Origin: Kingdonia uniflora
Taxonomy: Eukaryota; Streptophyta; Magnoliopsida; Ranunculales; Circaeasteraceae
Direction: 5' to 3'
Length of the DNA stretch: 64,000 nucleotides
Assembly (NCBI GenBank): GCA_014058105.1
Contig: JACGCM010002331.1
Coordinates: 682,001-746,000, forward strand
Shown here piece after piece: positions 11,891 to 22,320 of the stretch. How positions within the stretch are numbered: the stretch's first letter is position 1; every line of letters begins with the position of its first letter. The position numbers and the translations under genes are program-made. Under the pieces are notes generated by a model. It was not told the origin of the DNA. It saw only the letters and a list, made by a program, of their open reading frames with translations, and did no database searches.

Positions 11891-13189
11891 GTTACACCTC
11901 ATTTTTTCCTCGTATATATATAGGAACTTCTCTATTATAAGAGTCACTCATCTCTATTAAATGAGTGGTTTCTTTTGAGTGAGACTTGAGTATCCATAAA
12001 TCCATTCCCATTCTTCAGATGCATATGTAGTAGGTTCTAATTGAATTAAATATGTATATGTTAGTAATTTTAGCTATAACATAGACCTTCAGTGTTTATT
12101 ATCATTGCCCAACTATAGCTATATACAGTAAGAAATTGTAGTTAAAAGAATCCCATGTATATGAAAACAATAAGACCTTTGAAAATGCTTCTTTTCATCC
12201 GGTATGTTGTTTCTTTGTTTTTTGTTTTTGTTTTTGATAGGATCTATTATTTTCCTTATGTCAGATCAAGTAAAATTTGGTCTTCTAAACTATGTTTCGT
12301 GCCACATTGTGAAAGCTTGGCCATGTCTTTTAGGTCAAAGAGTTACTAATAAAAAAATAACCTCAATGTTCTAGTAGTCCCAAATGCAGTGACATCAAGA
12401 TATTTTTCAAGTTAGTCGGTTGGTCATTCTATTTCATTCTTTTAGTATGGGTCTTTTCTATTACAAGTTGGTACTTGGTACTTAATGAAAGCTGACATAT
12501 ATAACAAAATAAATCTATAATTTGTACATACGACATTGCAACGATATTTCATTATAAATCTAGTACTTTGTAAAGAAATGTCTCGAAATTGCAACTAAAA
12601 ATGTAGTCGTCAAAAATAAATCTGTGGTAATTTTTATTATAAAACAATATTTTCATAAAAAATTACGACGGTTAAGAAATATCACAAGGAAATGATGATC
12701 TTAAACCGCCACAAATCAATTGACTTACGATGGTCTAAACTGTCATAAAGATTAATTAGAGATGGTTTTTGACCGTCACAAATTTGCCTTATATGTATAT
12801 TGGCTATTTACTCAATTGTAAACATTTCTGGAATACCTCTAACATATGAACAAATAGTCAATTTTGAAAGAACTTATTGTCAACCTCTTTAAGATATGAA
12901 TCTATCTGATTCAGAAGGGAAAAACTTGCATCCACATCTCAATTTCAATTCAAACATGAGTTTGATACACATTCCATGTTTTAAGAAATATTTACGATTC
13001 GAAAATAGGAAAAAACGAAGTCTTTGTCTAAATAAATGCATTAAGAAATGACAGATGGATATAAACTTTCAATCAAAATGGAATGTGCTCCAAATATATA
13101 TGCCTTGGTTCCTTACTTTGATAGGGTGCAAATATATAAATTTAACCCTTTAAGATACTTCTTCAGACCTATTACCAAAATTTAGATTT

Positions 13190-14638
13190 TTATGATATTA
13201 TGCATGGATAAGATATATCATGGCCAATTTCTAAGAAAAATTGTGGGTGATTCTTTCACTATGGAATTTAGTAAGTGGGATTTCGAGTAAGTATTTATAG
13301 AATTTTCTTCGGCTTCAAGAAATGATTAATTAAAATAATAAGTTACCCATTCCATTGTTAGGCGCACATCTGAGATCACCAAATATTTAAAAGCTCCTTT
13401 ATTAAATCCTTTTCCTTCTTGTTGCTAAATATTTCGTTCGTACACATCTTCTCTTTGTTTTTTGGGCCTTTCATGAGTTACGAATAAAGTTCGAAAAGAT
13501 CAAATTTTTGATGATTCCATCATACATGATTGAGTTGCAAAAACTTCTGGATAGGTATACTACATCTGAACTAAATTATTTATGGTTAAAGAATCTCTTT
13601 TTTGTTGCTCTAGAACAATTAAAAGATTTTCTAGAAGAAATATGGAGTTATGTTTTTTGCGGCAACATGTTACTGGGTGGTGGACTGCTATGGGGTCATA
13701 TCAATACGTTCTAAGAAATAAAATTTGAATATCAATCTCATCGATATCATCGATCTTATAAATATCATACTTAACGCCATCAATCGAATCACTTATTCTA
13801 GAAATATGATTTAGAAAATATGAGACATCTAAATCATACAATTAAAGAGATATTTATTCATTAATAAGAAAAAGAGAAAAAATGTGAACGGGGATTTGAT
13901 TGATGATAAAATAGAATCCTGGGTCGCGAACAATGATTTGGTTTATGACGAAGAAAGAAAATTCTTGGTTCAGTTCTCCACCTTAATGACAGAAAAAAGT
14001 CTTGATCGAATTCTATTGAGTCTGATACATAGTGATCATTTATCAAAGAATGACTCTGGTTATCAAATGATTGAACAACTAGGATCAATTTAGTTATAAT
14101 ACTTAGTTGACATTCATAAAAAGGTTCTAATGAATTATGAGTTCAATAGATCCTATTTATTAGAAAGACGAATATTCCTTGATCGTTATCAGACAATCAC
14201 TTATTCATAAACCTAGTATTGGGCTAATAGTTTTCATTTCCCATCTCATGGAAAACTTTTTTCGCTCCACTTACCACTATCCCCCTTTAGGGGGTATTTT
14301 AGTGATAGGTTCAATAGGAATTGGACGATCATATTTGGTCAAATACCTAGCAACAAATTCCTATGTTCATTTCATTACGATATTTCTGAACACATTCCTA
14401 GATGATAAAGCTATCGATTATCCTATTAATGACTCGAGGATCATGATTTTGGCAGGATTGGTATGGTTGATAGTGACGATATCAATGAGATTGGTGATAG
14501 TGACGATATCGGCGATGACCTTGATATGGAGCTGCTAACTATGAAGAATAAGCTAACGATGAATGTGTTAACTATGTCAAGGATGTCGGAAATATACCAA
14601 ATTGATATCATCCTTCAATTGGAATTCACAAAGCAATG
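13190..14638 (+). pseudogene. ycf2: Plastid ycf2 fragment in nuclear DNA (NUPT), part 1
   Basis: Translation matches the middle of the plastid protein Ycf2 in several frames: a recognisable stretch at 13508-13640 (I-P-S-Y-M-I-E-L), then 13884-14090 (D-D-K-I-E-S-W-V, then [11 protein letters not shown]), then 14179-14460 with the ATP-binding loop region (G-S-I-G-x-G-R-S-Y-L-V-K) and the aspartate-rich repeat near 14463-14530. Plastid ycf2 is one long frame, whereas here stops and indels occur in every piece, so this is a decayed transfer into the nucleus. The left edge is approximate. The right edge is exact, because element B begins at 14639 after the bases CAATG. Confidence 0.9.
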
Positions 14639-17421
14639 TGTAATGACCCGTATTTCATTTATTCCTAATATTCACTCATATTCCTTTTCCGCTCATATAT
14701 TCCTATACTTTATCTCATCGGCATATTAGATTCATTTCCTTCACGTTAAGTTTCGCATTCATTTTCTTCATGTACTCTTTCTTCCATTATACATCAATTT
14801 ATTCCTTTCGGTGGTTTAGTATTAGATTCCTTTCGTAGTTTTGGCAGTTCGGTGGTCATTCGGAGGAGAAGGTGGCATTGTGGCCTTGGGAACCCCTAGA
14901 TGGGTTGGTGATGATGTTTAATTGTTGTGTTTGTGGTTTGGTGTGGTCCCGGTGAGCCGTTGGAGTGGCCGGTAGGTTTTCGGAGTCTCCCGAGGAAAAG
15001 ATTCCTTTTTGGGGGTTTAGGCGTTTGGTGGCCGTGAGGCGGTGGAGGTGGTGTTTATACTTTGGAAACCATTTGTTGAATTGGTAGTGATCTTTGATTG
15101 ATGTGTGTGTGGTTTGGGGTAGTTCCGGCGAGCTGTTGGATTGGCCAGTAGGTTTCTGGAGTTTCCCGAGGGAAAAGATTCCTTTTTGGAGGCTTAGGCA
15201 TTTTTCTAGTAGTGAGGCGGTGGAGGTGGTGTTCCAACTTTGGAAAACCTTTGTTGGGCATGCAGTAGAGTTTGTGTGGTAGTAGTGGTGGTCCGTGGTG
15301 TTTCTGGGGTGTCCGGGGTGGTCCGTGGTGCTTTTGGGGTCTTTGTTTTTAATAATGGAGCAGTTCTGTTCAAACAGGGCCCTTTCTGTTCGAATAGACC
15401 CCTTTTTATTTGAACAGACTAGTCTCTGTTCGAATACAACTCACTCTGTTCGAACAGGATCATTTCTGTTCGAACAGAGGCGCGCTTTAAGTCTTTTTTG
15501 GATCTTTTCCTCTCTTCTCTTCACTTCCTTTTTTTTTCTCTCTCTTACTCTCCTCTCCCTAACCTATTCCTCTCTCCTCCATACTCTTGATCCACTCTTC
15601 CCCATCGCTCGAGGATTCTTCGCCCGCTTCGCCGCAAGCTTCGCTCCTATCCTCGGTATGAAATTCCCGATTCCTTTTCTGTTCTTTTCACTCGATTTCG
15701 GCGTAGGTCTGATTTCTAGGGTTTGGTTTTGATGTCATTTCCTTAATTGATTGGTTTTTTGTTGTTCTCCATTGTTGGTGTTAGATTATCAGGCGTTCCA
15801 TTACTATTCTGTGGATTTTAGTTGAGTTTCCGAGTTGGTTCTTCCGCAGGACTTGAATTTCCTTCAGGCGAGTTTTATTCCTTCATTACTAAGTTCTATA
15901 CTAGTTTCTTAGTATTTTTTTAGAGAGTTATATTGAGCTTAGAGATGCCTTGTGATTAACTATAATTTAACCTAGGAATTATTCTGTTAGAAGTGTTAAC
16001 CTATAGTTTGGGTTTGCAATTGATTCTGGAGTTGGTTTTGGTTCGCATAGGACCTGAGTTAGTTAGTGGTGGTTGGGTTAGCATTCTCGTGGATTGCCCA
16101 GGAATGCCCTTTCCAGCCTTAGGAGGTTATTGGGCTGGATGTAGTGACGGTTAGGTTGCTGTGTCGGCTATGCATAGTCAGTGCAACCGAGTCCCTATTC
16201 ATCCTGTTTGTGTTACCGTGTGAGCGGCAGCTGTGTAGTTTTCTTGTGCACCTGTTGCACCTTTATAACTTTTATCACATTTTTCAAAACTTATTGAGAT
16301 TGGATACATGAACACTCTGTTTCGGTTGACCTCCGACAGGATCCAAGGAGTCCGTGAGATCGGGTTAAAAGACACGGTGAGATTGGGAATGACACTATCA
16401 TACCTAGTTCATCCACTCTGGAGTGTGGAATAGTATGAGGTAGAGTCATGGAGATCCCAACTTATCCACGTTGAGGTTGAAATTCCTTGAAATGTTACGG
16501 ACTATTGTTCCGCGGGTTGATACACCCAAATCCACTTTGATCAAGTGCGACCATCCTAACTTGGTCGAGATTAACCAAATCGTACATGTGTATCCCTTTA
16601 CTGATCTCTTTAAGAAATTAGACGTTAGCGGTTGATCAACCAACATTATAATAAGATCGCGTACACTTTTAAAACACTGAATCATTCTGCATTAGGAGAT
16701 ATTTATGGGAGTATCTCTGCTCATCATAACTTATCATTGCATCTAGGATAAGTATGAGATTATCCTAGTCGTCATTTCACGTCATGGCATTGCATATTAT
16801 CATATCATCGTATTCTCTTCTCATATTCCTTACTCTACTCTCTTATCACATTCCTTCTCTATTCTCTCCTCTCATCAACTCTATTTCCTTTCCTTATCAA
16901 CTCTGTATCTGTTATGGTCACTTATTATTTTGCTAGATTGTATTTACCTGTTCTATATTACATTCATCTCTACTCTAATTTTCAGTACCAGTTGTTAGTA
17001 AGTTATTTAGTTCTGCTGGATTAGTGAGCTCGTTGTTTGCTCACTCTCGCATTTTAACCATTTCAGAGGTTAATTAGCCTAGACTACCACGTGGGTAGCC
17101 AGTTCAGAGACAGATTTTTCCGCTGTAGATTTCCTTTGGTTCTAGATTTCTGTAGGTGTTCTCAGCATGTGTCGCTGAACTTTTTATTAGAGATGTTACA
17201 TCACATTTCCATCTGATATGTATATATTTGTCTTTTGCTTCCGCGTTATATTGTTATTGTTTATTCTTTACTCTGATGATTATTGCTATATGTGAATAGC
17301 CGAGCCAGAATTTGTCTACGGCTTGGCTATTTGTTGGGTAGAATCTTTGGATTCCCCGACTTGCACTACTTAGAATCTATAATTGGTTAAGCTATCGATT
17401 ACTGGATTTTGGGGCATAACG
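14639..17421 (+). repeat. Element B 5' LTR
   Basis: It starts TGTAATGACCC and ends near CATAAC at 17415-17421, just before the primer binding site. Both LTRs contain a tandem duplication of about 176 bp (14927-15275), an array of TTCGAA palindromes (15359-15480), a CT-rich block, a leader-like region with a possible 5' splice site near 15655, and a GC-richer middle part. By eye the two LTRs differ by roughly 4-6 percent in the first 150 bases. The exact 3' end is uncertain by a few bases because the terminal CA has mutated. Confidence 0.9.
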
Positions 17422-17425
17422 GACT

Positions 17426-17437
17426 TGGTATCAGAGC
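17426..17437 (+). other. Primer binding site (initiator Met tRNA type)
   Basis: TGGTATCAGAGC follows the 5' LTR. It is the usual complement to the 3' end of plant initiator methionine tRNA used by many copia and chromovirus elements. Confidence 0.9.
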
Positions 17438-17598
17438 ATGAGGTTAATCCTTATCTCTGTTATTGTAGATCATATGACGAGTTATTCTTTAGACGGTGTT
17501 TGGATCAATTCTTTTTGGATTCATGCTTTATCGTATTCCTTTCCTATTCCTAATCTTTTCCTATACGTTCTGGAGTTGTGTTTCCTTATTCGTGACAG

Positions 17599-18935
17599 AT
17601 GACTAGTGGTGACAGAGGCAAAGGTCGTGCTAGAACCCGTGAGGGTATCTGAGGTGGTGTTCGCCAGGGTTTGCGCAGCAGAGTAGTGGCTGATGAGCCA
17701 GTGGTTAGTCAGGAGAGTTCGGGGTCCGTTTCGATCCCGCAGACAGAGCCGATTGTTTCTGAGGCTGGGGATGGCATGGGAGTAGCTCTAGGGGTTCAGA
17801 TTCATAAGAGTTCCCCGCTTACTCTAGTGCTTCCAGGACATCTAGGTGTTTTACCAGTTCCAGCAGCTTCAGGTGTTTCAGTAGAGATGAAACAGTTTAT
17901 GGAGAGTTTTGTTGCTTCCTTTCAGCAGGCTAGGAGCCCAGTACACAGCGAGTACAGTTACTTAGAGCAGCTTCATTAATACAAGTACCCTACTTTTTCC
18001 CCGCATATTGATTCTTTCAGAGGCCGAGGCATGGTTCAGGTCTATAGAGAAGACCTTGGACGCGATGAAGTGTCCTGACGATCAGTGGGTGATACTTGCA
18101 GCTTACCTGCTTCAGGGCGAGGCAGATTATTGGTAGGATATGGCCAAGAGGACGGTTTTGGAGTCTCCTATTCTTTGGTCATCATTCCAGGAGAGTTTCT
18201 TCGATCAGTACTTTCCGCAGAGCTACATAGACGCCTGCATTTCTGAGTTCTACACACTTGAGCAGGGTGATATGAGTATGGCTCGATATGATCAGAGGTT
18301 TAATGAGCTCGCTCGTTACGTACCGTTTATTGTTTAGGATGAGGAACAGAAGAAGATGAAGTTTTTGAGAGGTCTTCGTCCTTTCTTCAAGAGGTTCTTG
18401 ATCTCCTCCGGTGCCAGTACTTACAGGGAGGTTTTGTGTAAAGCATTAGCTTTAGAAAAAAATGAGGCTGAGGATCGCAGGTCCAGAGATCCGAGGAACC
18501 CTGTGAGACCCGATACAAGACACGACAAGGGTAAGGTGGTTCAGACACAGTATGATAGCTTGGGTTCGAAGAGGCAGAGATTTGAGGGTACTCCAGTTCG
18601 GGGTACGGGCGGACAGTATTTAGAGAGACACAACTTTCTTCTCACACTTGTTAGAACTGCGGGGGAATTGGGCATGTTAGGAAGCTCTGTCCCAAACCAG
18701 ACAGAGGTCAGCAGCCGCTACGATAGTTTCAGGGTCCAGTTGGTTACCAGCTACGACCGTAGTAGGTTCCTAAAGTTCAGTAGTTTCCACAGAGGCAGTT
18801 CCAGGGTCCACAAGGCAGACAGATAGTTCCAGGACCTCAGGGTGCTCAAAGACTGTATCATCCAGTACAACAGCAGGGTCAGGTTCAGGGCCGTGGACAG
18901 GGTAGAGTATTTGCAGTAGGGAGGCGAGGCACTCA
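17599..18935 (+). pseudogene. Element B gag remnant
   Basis: The ATG at 17599 starts a Ser/Gly/Arg-rich N-terminus, stopped at 17650 (TGA). The retrotransposon gag core follows in pieces: A-E-A-W-F-R-S-I-E at about 18029, a stop at 18134 after a tryptophan, ORF 18140-18337 (L-W-S-S-F-Q-E-S-F-F-D-Q-Y-F-P) ending in TAG at 18335, and ORF 18356-18826. A CCHC zinc knuckle lies at 18640-18690 in another frame, with a TAG between its first two cysteines. The protein would form particles and bind the element RNA. Confidence 0.85.
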
Positions 18936-18948
18936 CACTGCTCTACCT

Positions 18949-19440
18949 GTGGTGGAAGGTACGATCCATATCTCTTATTCGCCTGCTCACATCCTTTTCA
19001 ATTCTGGTGCATCGCATTCATTCATCACATCTGCATTTCTCTGCATTATTGGCTTTGAGTCTTCTTTATTGATTGATGAGGTTTTTGTGGGTACTCCTTT
19101 AGGTTCCTCGGTGTCTATCTCACGTTATGTAGAGATTGCCCAATAGTTGTTTGTGGTTGAATCCTCTCAGCAGACCTATTAGTTTTGCCGATGCATGAGT
19201 TTGACATCATCCTAGGCATGGATTGGTTGTCGACACACTGGGTCACTTTAGACTGCTTCGAGAAGACGGCTATCTTTTGTATTCCCAGTGAGAGGCGATT
19301 CGTGTTCTCTAGTTCGAAACCTGCGCAGTCAGGTGACAACTTATTAGCTTTCCTAGAGTTTGAGTCCTCGGGTGTGGACGTTAGCTCTATTCCGGTAGTT
19401 TGCGATTATTTTGACGTTTTCCAGTAGATTCTCGGTCTAT
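18949..19440 (+). pseudogene. Element B aspartic protease remnant, catalytic Asp replaced
   Basis: The active site reads F-N-S-G-A-S-H-S-F: codon 19000-19002 is AAT (Asn) in place of the catalytic Asp of the D-S-G/D-T-G motif. The flap and C-terminal motif (I-L-G-M-D-W-L) are kept in ORF 19185-19427. The frame breaks with TAG at 19144 and again near 19426. Without the Asp the protease would be inactive. Confidence 0.85.
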
Positions 19441-19479
19441 CGCCGATGAGAGCGATTGATTTTTGCATAACTCTTGTTC

Positions 19480-20290
19480 CGGGCACAACACCGATTTCGA
19501 AGGCACCATACCGTATGGCGCCTGTTGAGCTGAAAGAGCTGAAGGATTAGATTTCTGAGTTGATGGGTCAGGGGTTTATTAGACCGTGTACTTCGCCATG
19601 GGGAGCTCCAGTGTTGTTCGCAAAGAAGAAAGACGGTTCGATGCGTTTGTGTATTGACTACCGCGAGTTGAGCAAAGTCATGATCAAGGACATATATCCG
19701 TTGCTGAGGATCGAGGACTTGTTTGACCAGCTTTGAGGAGCACAGTTCTTTTTGAAGATTGATCTCAGATCAGGTTACCACCAGCTGAGGATCAGGGCAG
19801 CTGATGTTTCGATGACAACCTTTAGACTCGTTACGGACACTATGAGTTTTGGGTGATGCCGTTCAGTTTGACGAACGCGCCCGTGGCCTTTATGGATTTG
19901 ATGAACTGTGTTTTCAACCCTTTTCTTGACTGGTTCGCCATTGTGTTCGTCGACGACATTTTGATATATTCGAGGACTGAGGCAGAGCACGAGGAGCATT
20001 TGAGGACCGCTTTACAGACTTTGCGGGAGAATGCATTATTCGCAAAGTTTGAAAAGTGCGAGTTTTGGCAGCAGGAGGTGAAATTCCTAGGACACGTGGT
20101 GTCTAAGTATGGAATTGCAGTAGATCCTTCAAAGGTTGCAACAATTGTAGATTGGGCACAACCGACGAGCGTTACAGGAATTCACAGTTTCTGGGTTTGG
20201 CAGGTTATTATCGCAGATTCATTAAGGGGTTTTCGTGGATTCCAGCTCCTCTGACTCGTTTGATACAAAAGGATGTTTAGCTTGTTTGGG
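19480..20290 (+). pseudogene. Element B reverse transcriptase remnant
   Basis: The domain starts near 19490 (P-Y-R-M-A-P), with W-G-A-P-V-L-F at 19600-19620, [12 protein letters not shown] at 19627-19662 and a K-I-D-L-R-S-G-Y-H box at about 19756-19782. After a frameshift near 19830 ORF 19853-20254 holds the catalytic F-V-D-D box at 19946-19957 and the thumb start (F-L-G-H-V). Internal stops are TAG near 19548, TGA at 19733 and TAG at 20278. The catalytic box itself is intact. Confidence 0.9.
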
Positions 20291-20740
20291 ACAACAGGTG
20301 TTCTTTAGCTTTTACCGAGTTAAAGAATAGATTAACGACAGTACCAGTTCTAATTGTTCTATCCAGCGGGCAGAGGTATAGAGTATACAGCGGCGCTTCG
20401 CTCAGTGTACTTGGTTGTGCTTTGATGTAGGAGGGTAAGGTGGTGGCTTACGCTTCGAGACAGCTTAAGGTACACGATATGAATTATCCTACTCATGACC
20501 TAGAGTTGGCAGCGGTGGTTTATGTGTTGAAGATCTGGAGGTACTACTTATACGGGGAGAGGTTCGAGCTCTTTTCTGATCACAAGAGTTTGTGGTATCT
20601 TTTCTCTCAGAAGGAGCTGAACATGAGACAACGCAGGTTGATGGAATTTCTGAAGGACTGCGATGTAGATTGGCTGTACCATCCAGGGAAGGCGAACGTA
20701 GTGGCCGACGCTTTGAGGCGTCTGCCTAGCGGATTACTTG
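20290..20740 (+). pseudogene. Element B RNase H remnant
   Basis: ORF 20440-20883 begins inside the RNase H domain: A-Y-A-S-R-Q-L at 20446-20466, H-D-L-E-L-A-A-V-V at 20497-20523, and [13 protein letters not shown] near 20677-20715. The segment before it ends with TAG at 20428, where relatives usually have Gln. The domain ends in the linker to integrase. Confidence 0.9.
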
Positions 20741-20883
20741 TACGTCTGATGATTCATGAGTGGACGATGCTTAGTGACATTACAGAGTTCGGGTTGATTT
20801 TGGATTCACAGACTACGGGTAGTTTTATTGCAAATCTGAGAGTTCAGCCATCTTTGATTTCTCGGATTATAGAGGTGCAGTAG

Positions 20884-22000
20884 CTGGACGACAGATTACA
20901 GTCTTGGGCTTCAGACGACACCAGACCTGATTGGATAGTTAGTTCAGATGGAAGCATCAGATACAGGGGCAAATTATGCATGCCAGATTCTGAGGTAATG
21001 AAACGTGAGGTTTTGAGTGAGGCTCATGGTTCGAGATATACCATCCATCCAGGCAGTACGAAGATGTACCAGGACCTGAAGAAACATTTTTGGTGGGACA
21101 ATATGAAGCGCAAGATAACTAATTTTGTTTCTAAATGTCTAACTTGCCAGCAGGTGAAGGTCGAGCATCAGAAACCGGATGGACAATTTAAGCCCTTACT
21201 TATTCCAGAGTGGAAATGGGAGCATGTGACGGTGGTCTTCATATCGGGTTTATCGCGGACGAAGAAGCAACACAATTCTATTTGGGTGATTGTGGACCGA
21301 TTGATCAAATCGGCACATTTCATTCCGGTTTGCACGACTATGACTACTGATGAGTTGAGCAGGATATATGTGAGGGAGATTGTTCGTTTACACGGGGTTC
21401 CAGTGTCTATTTTGTCAGATAGAGATGCCAGGTTTACCAGCAAATTTTGGCAAGTTTTCAGCGAGCTATGGATACTAGACTGGATTTTAGTACAACATTT
21501 CACCCTCAGACTGATGGTCAGACATAGCGAGTCAACCAGATTCTTGAGGACATGCTTCGAGCTTGTGTTTTGGACTTTAAGGGCAGCTGGGACGAATATT
21601 TACATTGGGCTGAGTTCGCGTACAACAACAACTTTCAGTCGAGCATCGGGATGGCACCTTACGAGGCTTTATATGGTAGACCATGCTGATCACATTTGAG
21701 TTGGGAAGAGGTTGGTGGGTAGAGCTTACTGGGACCAGATTTTGTTTGGGTGACTACTGAGGCAGTTACTACCATCAGGGATCGGTTACATACAACACAG
21801 AGCCGACAGAAGAGTTATGCCGACATCCGCAGGAGACCGCTAGAGTTTTGGATCGGGGATCATGTTTTGCTGAAGGTTTCACCGATGTGGGGCGTGATGC
21901 GTTTCAGCAAGAAGGGGAAGCTAGCTCTGAGATATATTGGCCCGCTTGAGATTCTGGACAGAGTTGGAGAGTTAGCATACCGTTTGGTATTGCTGCCATA
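20884..22000 (+). pseudogene. Element B integrase remnant, first catalytic Asp lost
   Basis: ORF 20980-21699 (239 codons) is the longest intact piece of the element. It holds the HHCC zinc-binding part (H near 21025, H near 21046, C-x2-C at about 21137-21150) and the catalytic core. The first catalytic Asp has become Val (codon 21235-21237). The second is present in S-D-R-D-A-R-F near 21418. A frameshift near 21470 precedes the catalytic Glu region, which continues in another frame (Q-T-D-G-Q type, near 21510). The C-terminal part follows in ORF 21750-22001, ended by TAG before L-S-R-V-H. Confidence 0.9.
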
Positions 22001-22034
22001 GCTGAGCAGAGTTCACAGCGTCTTTCATGTTTTT

Positions 22035-22274
22035 ATGTTGAGGAAGTACGAGCGGGACCCTACTCACGTGATTGAATGGGAACCGATAGAGGTTCGGGAC
22101 GATGCCTCGTATCTTGAGTATCCAGAGTGTATTTTGGATCGCGAGGAAAAGGTTCTTCGCTGCAAGGTTATTCTATTTGTGAAAGTCCAGTGGAGTCACC
22201 ATGGTCCAGAGGAGGCTACATGGGAGTTAGAGGCTGATGTTAGGAGGCACTATCCACTTTTATTCTCAGGATGA
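22035..22274 (+). pseudogene. Element B integrase C-terminus with chromodomain
   Basis: This piece follows the last integrase segment after a TAG at about 21999-22001 and ends in a chromodomain-like region: I-L-D-R-E-E, V-K-V-Q-W-S-H-H, E-E-A-T-W-E-L-E, with the aromatic residues placed as in plant chromoviruses. Chromodomains of this kind are thought to direct insertion to heterochromatin. The stop lies at 22272-22274, 46 bases before the 3' LTR. Confidence 0.9.
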
Positions 22275-22308
22275 GGTATGCGCTTAATTTCGGGGGCAAT
22301 TTTTTTTT

Positions 22309-22320
22309 AGGGGGGTAGAT
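22309..22320 (+). other. Element B polypurine tract
   Basis: A T-run followed by AGGGGGGTAGA lies immediately before the 3' LTR start at 22321. This is the expected primer for plus-strand synthesis. Confidence 0.85.

Larger units (their letters stand above)
10741..13189. other. AT-rich stretch with microsatellites, no gene recognised
   Basis: No protein domain or RNA gene is recognisable. Mixed GA/TG microsatellite DNA lies at 11233-11275, and a longer GA-rich block at 11640-11890. Between about 12550 and 12790 several copies of a short palindrome-like motif (GACGGTT / AACCGTC variants) resemble subterminal repeats of CACTA-type DNA transposons, but no clear terminal inverted repeats were found. 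Confidence 0.5.

Noticed and set aside
13190..14638. A working ycf2 gene or contaminating plastid DNA
   Set aside because: Every piece has stops and indels, two retrotransposons split it, and the flanks are nuclear repeats.
15359..15480. TTCGAA array as heat-shock elements
   Set aside because: Heat-shock elements need GAA and TTC blocks spaced by two bases. Here TTC and GAA are adjacent and units are too far apart.
15295..15732. 145-codon frame in the B 5' LTR
   Set aside because: It is LTR sequence read through the palindrome array and CT-rich block. The 3' LTR copy has a shorter, different frame.
17426..17437. tRNA gene near the B primer site
   Set aside because: Only the 12-base primer complement is present, with no cloverleaf sequence.
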